From Micromonospora haikouensis (GTDB lineage: Bacteria > Actinomycetota > Actinomycetes > Mycobacteriales > Micromonosporaceae), in assembly GCF_900091595.1 (NCBI RefSeq), contig NZ_FMCW01000032.1:22236-86235 (forward strand): a DNA stretch of 64,000 nt, in the 5' to 3' direction. Positions 9,263 through 17,157 of this stretch are shown piece by piece. The notes under the pieces are model-generated. The model saw only the letters and a program-made list of their open reading frames with translations. It did not search any database and was not told the origin of the DNA. The first letter of the stretch is position 1, and each line of letters opens with the position of its first letter. A program made the position numbers and the translations under genes.

Positions 9263-10306
9263 TCAGCCGAGCCAGGCGGGGCGGTGCAGGATCTTGATGA
9301 CGGCGCTGGACGCGGTCATCCCGGGTCCGAGGCCGAACAGCAGCACGTGGTCCCCCGCGTCGAGTTCCCCCGCGGTCAGCAGGTGGTCCAGGGAGACGAT
9401 CTGGTCGCTGGCGCCGATATGCCCGACGGTACGACCGAAGTCCCACGTCGACCGGGACAGGGGCAGCCCGAGCATCGCGAGGTAGCGGTTCTCGATGATC
9501 TCCCGGGAGAAGTTCATGATGGCGATCCGGGTGACGTCGTCGGTCGTGATGCCCGCCTCGGCGAGGTTGCGCCCGACGACGTCGGGGACCGTCTGGTACA
9601 CCCGGTCCCACACCGCGGTGCTCCCCGTCTCGGCCATGGCCTTCGCGTTGAAGGAGTCGCCACGGGCGGCGAAGTCGAGGTCCCGGCCGACGAGGCAACC
9701 GGGCGGGAACAGCGCTTCGCCGCTGCGGTGCACCTCCTCCGCCTCGGGGACGGTCGTCGAGCACACCGAGAGCAGCTGGGCGAAACCGGGTTCCTTGCCG
9801 AGGAGCACCGCGCAGGCGGCGTCGCCGAGGACGAAGCCCGTACCCGTGCGCCACCGGTCGATCAGCGGGGTGCCGAAGTTGTCGGACGCGACGAGCAGGG
9901 CCGTCTGCCGTTCGGGAAGGGCACGCAGGTAGCTGGCTGCCATCTCCAGCGCCCCGAACATGCCGTTGCAGCCCTGCCGGATCTCGACCCCGAGCGCCCT
10001 GTCGCAGCCGAGGTTGCGCTGGACGAAGAACTGCGGCTGCCAGCCGTCGGGGCCCTGGTGCCAGGAGTCCGCGTACAGGATGAGATCGGTCTCCTCCGGC
10101 TGCCTGCCGCAGCGCTTGAACGCCTCCTGGGCCGCGGCGAGCGCCATCTCCGGTGCCGAGATCATGCCCGCGACCGCAGCACCGCCCAGACCGTGCGCCT
10201 GGACCTCGGCCCGCGGGTACAGGCCCCGTTGCACGGCCTGTTCGACGGTCACCGTCTGCGGCAGGAACACGCCGAGCCCGTTGAGATACATGTCGGAGGT
10301 ACGCAC
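9263..10306 (-). CDS. KAS III-like acyltransferase (ChlB3/CerJ/DpsC-type)
   Basis: A 347-residue thiolase-fold protein related to 3-oxoacyl-ACP synthase III. The nucleophile is Cys113 in IRQGCNGMFGALE. The usual KAS III histidine motif is replaced by IMNFSREI, and the usual asparagine loop is replaced by GHIGASD (His296, Asp301). Such altered triads are known in KAS III-like proteins that transfer acyl groups rather than condense them; in chlorothricin-type pathways such a partner moves 6-methylsalicylate from the synthase to an alcohol. It would act on the product of the synthase encoded just downstream. The GTG start at 10306 is supported by AAGGAGA a few bases upstream. No sugar or aglycone acceptor pathway is visible nearby, so its acceptor is unknown. 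Confidence 0.82.
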   Translation of the reverse strand: MRTSDMYLNGLGVFLPQTVTVEQAVQRGLYPRAEVQAHGLGGAAVAGMISAPEMALAAAQEAFKRCGRQPEETDLILYADSWHQGPDGWQPQFFVQRNLGCDRALGVEIRQGCNGMFGALEMAASYLRALPERQTALLVASDNFGTPLIDRWRTGTGFVLGDAACAVLLGKEPGFAQLLSVCSTTVPEAEEVHRSGEALFPPGCLVGRDLDFAARGDSFNAKAMAETGSTAVWDRVYQTVPDVVGRNLAEAGITTDDVTRIAIMNFSREIIENRYLAMLGLPLSRSTWDFGRTVGHIGASDQIVSLDHLLTAGELDAGDHVLLFGLGPGMTASSAVIKILHRPAWLG

Positions 10307-10318
10307 CGTGTCTCCTTC

Positions 10319-10725
10319 GATTCAACGATCATGGGCGGGCGGATCGGTGCACGCCGTACGTGCTCGTCTCCCGACGCGCCACTTGCCGGCCACGGCACTG
10401 GTGCAGACCGTGATCGAACGCGATGTGCGGACCCTGGAGGAGGTGACGTCGAGGGCGTCCAGGGTCGAGAACCGGTCACGGTCGGCCGCCGGCAGCGGGA
10501 TCGTGATGGTCTCACCGGCCTTGACTCTCGTCGCACCGATTCCGCCCCCGCACCTTCGGCAACGTCACTGTCACCCACGGTAGGCATTCGGCGGGCATGA
10601 TTCAAGTGCTTCGATACTTCAAAGCGGCGTCGGACCGCCCTCCCGGCACGAGCAAGCTGGACCCTGCGCCCGATCCCGCAGCCAGGGGGCCGGTTGTCTC
10701 TCAGGCCCGACCCTCACCTCCGGGA
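10319..10725. other. Gap without a recognisable gene
   Basis: About 400 bases separate the acyltransferase from the sulfonate-gene remnants. Frames are open on both strands but none gives a recognisable protein. The stretch near 10590-10640 is less GC-rich and may hold promoters. The leader of the acyltransferase must begin here. Confidence 0.4.
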
Positions 10726-10911
10726 ACCTTCGTGAACCCGGGCTTCACCTCGCACATCGTCGAGGTCTCCGACGTCGAGAGCCGGGCCATCCTGGACCTG
10801 CTCTACGCCCACCGCGACTACGGATCCGAACGGCGGGTCACGCATCGCATCACCCTGCGCGGGGACATCCCCCGCGGACCGCAGGACCAGCCGCGCTCCC
10901 TGGATGGTTGA
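10726..10911 (+). pseudogene. Remnant of a TauD/TfdA-type dioxygenase
   Basis: The frame reads TFVNPGFTSHIVEVSDVES, then RAILDLLYAHRDYG, which matches the C-terminal third of alpha-ketoglutarate-dependent sulfonate dioxygenases (family pattern VNPGFT..I..L...ES..LL..L..H). After this the expected WRPGDVAFWDNR segment with the last metal histidine is lost: the frame continues as ERRVTHRITLRGDIP and stops. No N-terminal part is present. It lies just before an SsuD-like remnant on the same strand, so both are probably debris of one sulfonate-use locus. Confidence 0.62.
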
Positions 10912-10950
10912 CGATCCCCACTGGCGCGTCGATCGCGAGGCCGGCGTCGT

Positions 10951-11250
10951 CAGTCCCGAGAGACCACCGAACATGCCTGGGCCGATGCCGAAGCCAAAGT
11001 CGCCGACACGGCCAAGGGCGGGGGCGCCGCACGCGGAGAGGTCCTCGACGGCAACCTCCACCCCACCCCCGGCACATTCGGTGGCGGCGGAGCGGGCACC
11101 ACCTCGCTGGTCGGCTCGGCTGAGGACGTGGCGAACCCGCTGCGCAAACACCAGCGGCTGGGCGGCACCCACTTCGTGCTCTCCGACACGCCCCACCTTC
11201 CCGAAGTCGGACGTCAGGGCGACCAACTGCTGCCCCCGCTGCGCACCTGA
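10951..11250 (+). pseudogene. Remnant of an SsuD-like FMNH2-dependent sulfonate monooxygenase
   Basis: One frame, with no start of its own, begins SRETTEHAWADAEAKVADTA, passes through FGGGGAGTTSLVGSAEDVAN, and ends THFVLSDTPHLPEV... LLPPLRT before a TGA at 11248. This follows the C-terminal part of luciferase-like alkanesulfonate monooxygenases (pattern VRET..EAW.A., G.AGT.LVGS.E.VA, TF.LSGYPHLEEA). The middle of the enzyme between the first two blocks is shortened and several conserved residues have drifted, so this is a dead fragment. It follows the dioxygenase remnant. Confidence 0.65.
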
Positions 11251-11318
11251 GCCGGAACTTGGTGGTGACGGAGGTGCTGGTCAGCCGAGCAGGACTCGAT
11301 CGTGTCAAGCACCCTGCC

Positions 11319-11343
11319 GGGGGCGGGGACGACTCGCGCCCCC
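11319..11343 (-). terminator. Possible terminator after the GH64 gene
   Basis: A seven-base GC-only inverted repeat (GGGGGCG / CGCCCCC) with an 11-base loop, about 20 bases past the stop of the minus-strand glucanase gene. It is short, so only moderately convincing. Confidence 0.4.
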
Positions 11344-11362
11344 ACCCCGTCGCGTTGGCCGG

Positions 11363-12955
11363 TCAGCCCGTGCGCCACTTCTGGTTGGCCGTTCCGGCGC
11401 AGTCCCAGAGCTGGAGCCTCGCGCCGTCGTTGCCGTTCGCGTCCTTGATGTCGACGCACTTGTCGGCCTGAAGGTTGACCAGGTCTCCGGCCGCGTTCAG
11501 GGTGAACTGCTGGGCGCCGGTGCCGTTGCAGGTGTAGAGCTGCACCACCGCTCCGTTCGCTGTCGACCCGGCGTCGATGTCCATGCACTTGTTGTTCTGG
11601 CTCTTCAGGGCCGTGCCGCTGAGGAGCCACTTCTGCGCGTTGGTGTTGTTGCAGTTCCACATCTGCAACGGCGCGCGGTCGACGAAGTTGGAGCTCGGCA
11701 CGTCGATGCACTTGTTGTTCCAGGTGCTGACCACGGGCACTCCGGTGGTCGGGTTGCCGCCGGTACCGCCGGTGAACGGGCTGAGGATCAGTCCGGCCGA
11801 ACGTGGGTCGCCGTCGTGCACCAGCGACTCGAATCCGCCGACGTCGTCGAAGGCGAACGCGTACGCCCGACCGTCGGTCATGTTGGCGTGGATCAGGCGG
11901 GCGTACTGGTTGGTGGGGCTGTTGCGGTAGAAGTCGGCGGCGTTGGTGGTGGGCTGGGTGTCGATGGTGCCGAGCGTGCCCCGGTTGAGCGCGGCGCAGA
12001 GCGTACGCGAGATCGGGCCGACCACCTGGTCGTTCGGCGCAGGTAGGTCGCCGTCGCAGCCCCAGACGCTGGCCGAGGAGGGCCGGTTGAAGGAGGCGAC
12101 CACCTGGCCGCTGCCGTTGGTGAAGGTCATGGTGTTGCCCGACGTGCGGCCGTAGTACCTGGTGGCCGGCTGGTCGGCGAAGGGCGCCACGGTCAGGGTC
12201 TTCGTGGTGTACGCGTTCCAGGCGGAGGCGACGTAGGAGTCCAGGTAGGTGGTGCTCAGCAGGCCGACCCCGGCCGCCTTGCCCGGAGCCAGGACGCGCA
12301 GCACGGTCCCGTCGGAGCGGGTGTGGACGGTGTTGACCCAGCCCGGCTGCGCCCGGATCCCGTCGATGACCGCGTTGCGGCCGTTGGCCGCCACGTCGCC
12401 GGTGCGCCTGGTGACACCGTTGGCGCCGGTCACGGTGACCGCGTGCGGGATCGCGAACATGTCGACCTGAGAACTGTTGAGCCACAGGCCGGAGTCGTTG
12501 TAGGTGAACTCGCTCCAGTCGAAGAGGATGTCGCGGTTCGCGTCACCGGCCGCCCAGGGCGCGGGCTGCACCAGCCCGTCCGGGGTGAGGAAGAACTTCA
12601 GCTTCTGCCCGAGGGCGAAGTAGACCCGGCCGGAGAAGCCACGGGGGAACTGGAGGGTGGTGCTGCCGCCGTTGCCGGGGCCCGGTATGGAGACGTCCGG
12701 CGCGGGCGACGGCGGGATCTGCCCGCCGGTCCACGGCGCGAAGGCGCCGCCCGAGGTGACGTAGCCGAGCCGGCCGGTGGACAGCTGGACGCCGATGACA
12801 TAGAGGTGGACCGCGTCGCCGCGGCCGGTGGTGTTGGTGACGGTGACGGGCAGCAACGCCGGTCCGACCGCGTGGGCGGGCGTGGCGACGACGGCGGCCG
12901 CGAGGCCGGCGAGCAGTGCGGACGCGGCGGCAAGCAGCTTTCTTCGGAGACGCAT
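11363..12955 (-). CDS. Secreted GH64 beta-1,3-glucanase with C-terminal ricin-type (CBM13) lectin
   Basis: A 530-residue exported enzyme. A Sec signal peptide ends near VATPAHA (about residue 29). Residues about 30-400 form the thaumatin-like GH64 fold, which cleaves laminarin-type beta-1,3-glucan into oligosaccharides; recognisable blocks are FDWSEFTYND, SQVDMFAIPHAV and VWGCDGDLPAPND. A short linker leads to a ricin B-type carbohydrate-binding domain (about 405-530) with the repeated NNKCIDV, NNKCMDI, DKCVDI cysteines and Q.W motifs such as NQKW. The ATG start precedes a lysine-rich n-region. A 12-base perfect palindrome and a TTGACA box lie 30-75 bases upstream, suggesting repression by a LacI-type sugar sensor. 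It probably attacks fungal walls or laminarin outside the cell. Confidence 0.9.
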   Translation of the reverse strand: MRLRRKLLAAASALLAGLAAAVVATPAHAVGPALLPVTVTNTTGRGDAVHLYVIGVQLSTGRLGYVTSGGAFAPWTGGQIPPSPAPDVSIPGPGNGGSTTLQFPRGFSGRVYFALGQKLKFFLTPDGLVQPAPWAAGDANRDILFDWSEFTYNDSGLWLNSSQVDMFAIPHAVTVTGANGVTRRTGDVAANGRNAVIDGIRAQPGWVNTVHTRSDGTVLRVLAPGKAAGVGLLSTTYLDSYVASAWNAYTTKTLTVAPFADQPATRYYGRTSGNTMTFTNGSGQVVASFNRPSSASVWGCDGDLPAPNDQVVGPISRTLCAALNRGTLGTIDTQPTTNAADFYRNSPTNQYARLIHANMTDGRAYAFAFDDVGGFESLVHDGDPRSAGLILSPFTGGTGGNPTTGVPVVSTWNNKCIDVPSSNFVDRAPLQMWNCNNTNAQKWLLSGTALKSQNNKCMDIDAGSTANGAVVQLYTCNGTGAQQFTLNAAGDLVNLQADKCVDIKDANGNDGARLQLWDCAGTANQKWRTG

Positions 12956-12982
12956 GGCGACACCTCGCTGGAGACGGGACGG

Positions 12983-12994
12983 GAGAGCGCTCTC
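12983..12994 (-). promoter_or_regulatory. LacI-family-like operator palindrome
   Basis: A perfect 12-base palindrome, GAGAGCGCTCTC, about 30 bases upstream of the glucanase start. Its AGCGCT centre is that of CebR-type operators (TGGGAGCGCTCCCA) known in actinobacteria. Its position between the TTGACA box and the start codon fits repression relieved by glucan oligosaccharides. The regulator itself is not in the window. Confidence 0.6.
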
Positions 12995-13009
12995 TCAGCA
13001 GGGTCCGAC

Positions 13010-13028
13010 TGTTAACAATGTTTGTCAA
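13010..13028 (-). promoter_or_regulatory. Promoter-like box upstream of the glucanase gene
   Basis: On the minus strand the sequence reads TTGACAAACATTGTTAACA: a consensus -35 hexamer followed by an AT-rich stretch containing the palindrome GTTAAC, unusual in this GC-rich window. A clear -10 box at 17 bases is not evident, so this may be a -35 element, an extra operator, or both. Confidence 0.4.
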
Positions 13029-13103
13029 TAGGTGCCTGCTCCAGCCCGCCCCGCCGACGGTGACGTCGTGCGCGACGGCGACCCCCGCACGGGTGACCTG
13101 GCC

Positions 13104-13144
13104 GGGTGGCCACCGGCGCAGCGGTGCTGCGCCGGCGGCCACCC
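13104..13144 (-). terminator. Strong hairpin after the CocE-type hydrolase gene
   Basis: Two 19-base arms (GGGTGGCCACCGGCGCAGC and its near-perfect complement, one mismatch) flank a GGT loop, ten bases past the stop of the minus-strand hydrolase. There is no U-tract, as is common in actinobacteria. It insulates the downstream glucanase promoter. Confidence 0.75.
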
Positions 13145-13153
13145 GGGGACCGG

Positions 13154-15049
13154 TCAGAGACCGGCCGCGTGGGCGGCGGTGGTGCCGCCGACCACCGGAA
13201 GAACGATCTTGCTGCTCTTCAGGGCGACGTTGATGTTCGCGGCGGTGGTGTCCGCCTGGCTGGAGTACTGCGGGTAGCTGGCCACGATGATCACGCCGAT
13301 CCGGTGGCCCGGCTTGAAGACGTAGTCCTCCGGCAGCAGCGGGAAGGTGAAGTTGTACGACTCCCCCACCACCAGCGGCACGGCGGTGCGGATGGACTGC
13401 CGGTTCTGGGCGTCCATGATGCCCTTGGTGACCAGCTCGTAGTCGGCCGTGGCGACCCGCTTGGCGGTCTGCTTGTAGCAGCCGTCGTCGGTCGGGCTGT
13501 TCAGCCCCCAGCAGTCCTCGGTGGCCAGGGTGATGATGCCCTCGCCGGAGGCCCGGTGCGCCACCCGCTCGTCGGTGCCGTAGTCGACCAGGATCGCCCC
13601 GAAGTTGGTGTCGGTCTGGTCGGCCGAGGCCCGCAGCTGCACCGTCGGCGTGCCCGAGATGTGCAGGGGCGCGGTCAGCGGCGCGGACAGGAACGCCAGC
13701 CGGTTCGGCTGCACCGTGTCCGGGTTGAGGATCATCGTGTTCTGGCTCTGGGTGCGGCTGTCCTGGAACGCGCCGGTCGCCGGCTTGGCGGTCGGCACCA
13801 GCTTCAGGCCGCCGGCCCCGGTGGTGCCGGGCTGGAGGAACACCTCGGTGTCGGCCTTGCCGGGGATCGGCCAGTCGGCATGGGTCTCCCACACGTCGGC
13901 GGCCCGCTCCAGGTCGACCCGGGGCTCGTCCATGATCCCGTTGGCCACCCCGTGCAGCCAGAAGTCGAACCACCGGTGCAGGGTGGACACCCAGACCGCG
14001 CGGCGCGAGTCGAACGGGTCGACGTGCCCCTCCTGGGAGAGCCACAGCTTGCGCGGGATGTTGTTCTCCGCCAGGGCATACCAGAACTTGCTGAAGTGGT
14101 CCGGGCGGACGTTGTCGTCGTTGAGACCGTGGTAGAGCAGCACGCTGGCGGTCATGTTGGGGACCTTCTTGACGTAGCTGCGCTCGTTCCAGAAGGCGGT
14201 GTAGTCGCCGTGCTCGTCGCCGTCGGCGGCGGCCATCGCGTCGCGCACCGGCTTGCAGTAGTCCCGCCGCTCCGGGTTGGTGACCGTGTTGGCCAGCGAC
14301 GCCACGTAGCTGTTGCCCCGGGTGACCACCCCGTTGCTGCGCACGTAGTCGTAGTACTCGGTGGGGCCGCTGATCGGCACCACCGTGGTCAGGCCCTTGA
14401 CGCCGGTCACCGCCGTCGCCATGGCCAGCGAGCCGTCGTACGACTTGCCGATCATGCCCGACTTGCCGTTGTGCCAGTCGGCGGTGACCACCTGGCCGGC
14501 CGCGTTGCGCGCGGTGGCCCGGCCGTTGAGCCAGTTGATCGCCTGCTTGGCGCTGAGATTGTCCTGGTTGGCGTTGGTGGTGGGGCAGCCGGTGGAGTTG
14601 TTGGTGCCCACCATGTCCAGCAGGATCACCGCGTAGCCGCGCGGCACGAAGTAGTTGTCGTAGAACAGCGGCCACCTGTCGAGCAGGCCGTCGCCGTCCA
14701 GGTCGGCCTTGCACTCGGACTCGTTGCCCCGGCAGACCGTCGAGTAGTAGGGGCTGGCGTCCATGATGACCGGCACCTTGAGCCCGTTCGCGGTGGCCGC
14801 CGGTCGCATCAGGTCGAACGCGATGATGTCGCGCAGACCGTCGTTGTCGCTGTCGAAGGTGGAGTCGATGAACAGGCGTTCCCGGATGGCGTCGGCGTAG
14901 CCGAACACCGGCTGGGTGACCCCGTCCTGGACCACGATCGCCGGTGCGTCCGACGCCGCCACCGCCCGTGGCGCCGCGCCCAGGGCGGCGAGCAGCACCG
15001 CGGCCAGTACGGCCGCCCCGGCGCGAAGGGGTGTTCCCGTTGCAGCCAT
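13154..15049 (-). CDS. Secreted CocE/NonD-type alpha/beta hydrolase (X-Pro dipeptidyl-peptidase family)
   Basis: A 631-residue exported serine hydrolase. A signal peptide ends around APRAVAAS. The catalytic domain has the nucleophile Ser203 in GMIGKSYDGSLA, an acid in YHGLNDDNVRPDHF and the histidine in SQEGHVDPF. The C-terminal half is the beta-sandwich of this family (S15 and CocE), ending FKPGHRIGVIIVASYPQY. A DSDNDGLRD segment near residue 66 looks like a calcium-binding loop. Known relatives remove X-Pro dipeptides or hydrolyse esters; which applies here cannot be told. The ATG at 15049 is preferred over upstream codons because AAGGAGAC lies at the right distance and the signal peptide begins there. 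It is a single gene with its own terminator. Confidence 0.85.
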   Translation of the reverse strand: MAATGTPLRAGAAVLAAVLLAALGAAPRAVAASDAPAIVVQDGVTQPVFGYADAIRERLFIDSTFDSDNDGLRDIIAFDLMRPAATANGLKVPVIMDASPYYSTVCRGNESECKADLDGDGLLDRWPLFYDNYFVPRGYAVILLDMVGTNNSTGCPTTNANQDNLSAKQAINWLNGRATARNAAGQVVTADWHNGKSGMIGKSYDGSLAMATAVTGVKGLTTVVPISGPTEYYDYVRSNGVVTRGNSYVASLANTVTNPERRDYCKPVRDAMAAADGDEHGDYTAFWNERSYVKKVPNMTASVLLYHGLNDDNVRPDHFSKFWYALAENNIPRKLWLSQEGHVDPFDSRRAVWVSTLHRWFDFWLHGVANGIMDEPRVDLERAADVWETHADWPIPGKADTEVFLQPGTTGAGGLKLVPTAKPATGAFQDSRTQSQNTMILNPDTVQPNRLAFLSAPLTAPLHISGTPTVQLRASADQTDTNFGAILVDYGTDERVAHRASGEGIITLATEDCWGLNSPTDDGCYKQTAKRVATADYELVTKGIMDAQNRQSIRTAVPLVVGESYNFTFPLLPEDYVFKPGHRIGVIIVASYPQYSSQADTTAANINVALKSSKIVLPVVGGTTAAHAAGL

Positions 15050-15186
15050 GCAGTCTCCTTGAATGTCCCGAGAACCGCACGCTATGGGCCGACCGACCGG
15101 CACCACCACCTGCACCTGTAGGAACTTTGCCCACGCCGCTCCGACGACGCCGACGCGACGAGCCCGACGGCGGTGTGCCGCGCCCG

Positions 15187-16098
15187 TCAGTCCCGGTAGC
15201 CCCACTGCCGCAGCGGCTTGTCCAGCACCCGTTCCACGGCGGCGAGCTGCGCGTCGCCCAACTCCTCGTGGTAGGCGGCCTGCCGACCGGCGTGGAACCG
15301 GTACCGCCCGAAGCCCTTCTCGAACGCCGGCGACCAGTCCAGGTCGAGGAAGTCGAGCATCCGGGCCACCTCGCCGCGCGGGTCGGCGAGCAGGTCCTCG
15401 TAGCGCACGTCGAGCCACTGCGCCTCGGGGTGCGCCGCGCGGGCCTCGGCGAAGGAGTCCATCAGCATCTTCCAGCCCAGCGCGGCGAGCACCGGGAACG
15501 ACCTGTCGTACTCCTCCCATTCCCGGCGCAGATCGGTCGGCAGTGGGCCGAGGAACCAGTTGTCCGGCCCTCGCCAGCCGTCCCACCAGCCCATCTGGAG
15601 CCAGGAGTTGGTCACCGCCCGGCCGTCGCGGACCACGTTGACCACCCGCAGCTCCGGGTAGCCGGCCCGCAGGAACCCGGTCCTCGGCCAACCGGTCACG
15701 TGGTGCAGCAGCAGCCGGCAGCCCTGCCGGGCGATCCGGGCGTCGAAGAAGGCGCGCAGCCGCCGCCGCAGGTACGGGGTGAGATCCTCGGCGGTCAGGT
15801 CCCGGCACGGGCGGGAGAACCCGGCAAGCACGTGCCGGTCCAGCAGGTGGTACGCCTCCGACGGGGCGACCCGCAGCCGGCCCTTCTCCAGCAACCGGCG
15901 GCTGTGCCGCAGCGAGGTCATCCCCGCCGGGCGGGGCGCGGAGCGCCGGTACAGCGGGCCGTTGAGCCGGCCGGTCAGGTTGAGCCGGGACAGCTTGTCG
16001 TCGACACCGGAGACGAACCCGACCCCGGGGTGCCGGGACAGCAGCTCCTGCACCAGGGTCGACCCGCACCGCCCGGTGCCCACCACCACCGCCAACAT
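15187..16098 (-). CDS. PAPS-dependent sulfotransferase (1 of 5)
   Basis: A 303-residue sulfotransferase. The phosphosulfate loop is VVVGTGRCGSTLVQELLSRH at the very N-terminus, and the 3'-phosphate site is VVNVVRDGRAVTNSW. There is no signal peptide, so sulfate transfer from PAPS would occur in the cytoplasm. The ATG start is three bases past the TGA of the upstream sulfotransferase, with GAGGAGG in that gene's last codons, so the two are one transcription unit with the glycosyltransferase further upstream. The acceptor is unknown; a sugar precursor of the nearby polysaccharide pathway is the simplest idea. Confidence 0.82.
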   Translation of the reverse strand: MLAVVVGTGRCGSTLVQELLSRHPGVGFVSGVDDKLSRLNLTGRLNGPLYRRSAPRPAGMTSLRHSRRLLEKGRLRVAPSEAYHLLDRHVLAGFSRPCRDLTAEDLTPYLRRRLRAFFDARIARQGCRLLLHHVTGWPRTGFLRAGYPELRVVNVVRDGRAVTNSWLQMGWWDGWRGPDNWFLGPLPTDLRREWEEYDRSFPVLAALGWKMLMDSFAEARAAHPEAQWLDVRYEDLLADPRGEVARMLDFLDLDWSPAFEKGFGRYRFHAGRQAAYHEELGDAQLAAVERVLDKPLRQWGYRD

Positions 16099-16101
16099 CG
16101 C

Positions 16102-17157
16102 TCAGCCCTCCTCGTGCCGGGCCGGCCCCGACCGCCCGACGCCCACCGGCCGCCCACCGGCCGCAGCCGGCCCACCCTGCGCGGGCCGCCCGTCGCCCGC
16201 CGACCGGTCGGCCCCCGCCGGGCCCGGGGCACCCCGCCGCCACGGGTAGCCGAACCGGCGCAGCCCCGCCGCGGTCAGCACGGTGACCAGCGCGTACGAC
16301 CAGCGGGACAGGTCACGCCGCCACTGCACGTCGGCGGTGATCGGCACCGGACCGGTCCGGTGCCGGGACGGGTTGCCGGCCACCGAGTGCGTCGGCGTCA
16401 GCCGGACCGTCGCCGGGCCGGTGAACGGGCCCCCGTCGGGGTCGACCCCGGCGAAGTCGGCGATCCGGCGCAGCGTCGGCTCCGGGTCGGCGGTCAGGTC
16501 CTCGTAGCGCACCCGCAGGTAGCCCCCCGGGGCACTGTCACCCCACAGCCGGACGGTCACGGTGTTCCACACCAGCCAGAGCAGGGCCGCCTTCCATGCC
16601 GGCGGCCGGCTCATCAGCTCCGGATCGGTGTCGCCGTCGAGCCCCCGGCGACGACGCCAGGAGAAGGCGGTGGCCCGGGGGTCGCGGACCAGGTGCAGCA
16701 CCCGCAGGTCGATGCCGGGCAGCGCGCCGACCAACGCGCCGTACGGGGGCAGCTTCGACGAGTCGACCACCACCCGGGCCCCGGTGTGCCGGGCCACGGC
16801 CGCGTACAGGTCGGCCAGCGCCGCGTCGTCGGGATGCGCGGGCACCGGCCGGACCCCCCGCCGGTGGCGACGCAGCAGCGCCGGCAGCCCGCGCATCCGC
16901 AGCCGGCCCCGCAGTCCGGCGGCGATCGTGGCGGCCCGCTCCACCGGCAGTTCCCGGGCCACCGCGCGCCACAGCGGGCAGTCCCGCAGCGGCCGGCCGC
17001 AGCCGCACGGCCGGTTCTCCACCTCGCCGCGCTGCCACAGGTAGCGCAGCTCCCCGGCGGCGAAGACCCCGTCGTACTGCCCGAGGACGGTGGTGACCAG
17101 GGTGCTGCCGCTGCGTCCGCTGCCGGCCAGGTAGAGGACCCGCACCGGCGGGTTCAC
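16102..17157 (-). CDS. PAPS-dependent sulfotransferase (2 of 5)
   Basis: A 351-residue sulfotransferase. The PAPS loop is LYLAGSGRSGSTLVTTVLGQ and the 3'-phosphate motif is LHLVRDPRATAFSWRRRR; a cysteine-rich turn NRPCGCGRPLRDCPLW follows residue 45. The last 50 residues are a glycine/proline/arginine-rich tail of low complexity that is probably dispensable. The GTG start overlaps the TGA of the glycosyltransferase by four bases (GTGA), so translation is coupled. It differs strongly from the four other sulfotransferases in the locus, so each probably sulfates a different position or acceptor. Confidence 0.82.
   Translation of the reverse strand: MNPPVRVLYLAGSGRSGSTLVTTVLGQYDGVFAAGELRYLWQRGEVENRPCGCGRPLRDCPLWRAVARELPVERAATIAAGLRGRLRMRGLPALLRRHRRGVRPVPAHPDDAALADLYAAVARHTGARVVVDSSKLPPYGALVGALPGIDLRVLHLVRDPRATAFSWRRRRGLDGDTDPELMSRPPAWKAALLWLVWNTVTVRLWGDSAPGGYLRVRYEDLTADPEPTLRRIADFAGVDPDGGPFTGPATVRLTPTHSVAGNPSRHRTGPVPITADVQWRRDLSRWSYALVTVLTAAGLRRFGYPWRRGAPGPAGADRSAGDGRPAQGGPAAAGGRPVGVGRSGPARHEEG

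Noticed and set aside
7294..9297. Long open frame on the plus strand opposite the polyketide synthase (667 codons)
   Set aside because: It is the antisense of conserved ketosynthase/acyltransferase coding sequence; its arginine/glycine/proline-rich product matches no family. Long open shadows are expected at this GC content.
10326..10600. Minus-strand peptide VKAGETITIPLPAADRDRF upstream of the acyltransferase
   Set aside because: It looks slightly protein-like but has no start, no family and stops soon; more likely non-coding leader.
13154..16243. Possible fusion of the CocE-type hydrolase with an upstream 390-residue stretch
   Set aside because: The upstream part is the wrong frame of the sulfotransferase gene; a ribosome site and a signal peptide begin at 15049.
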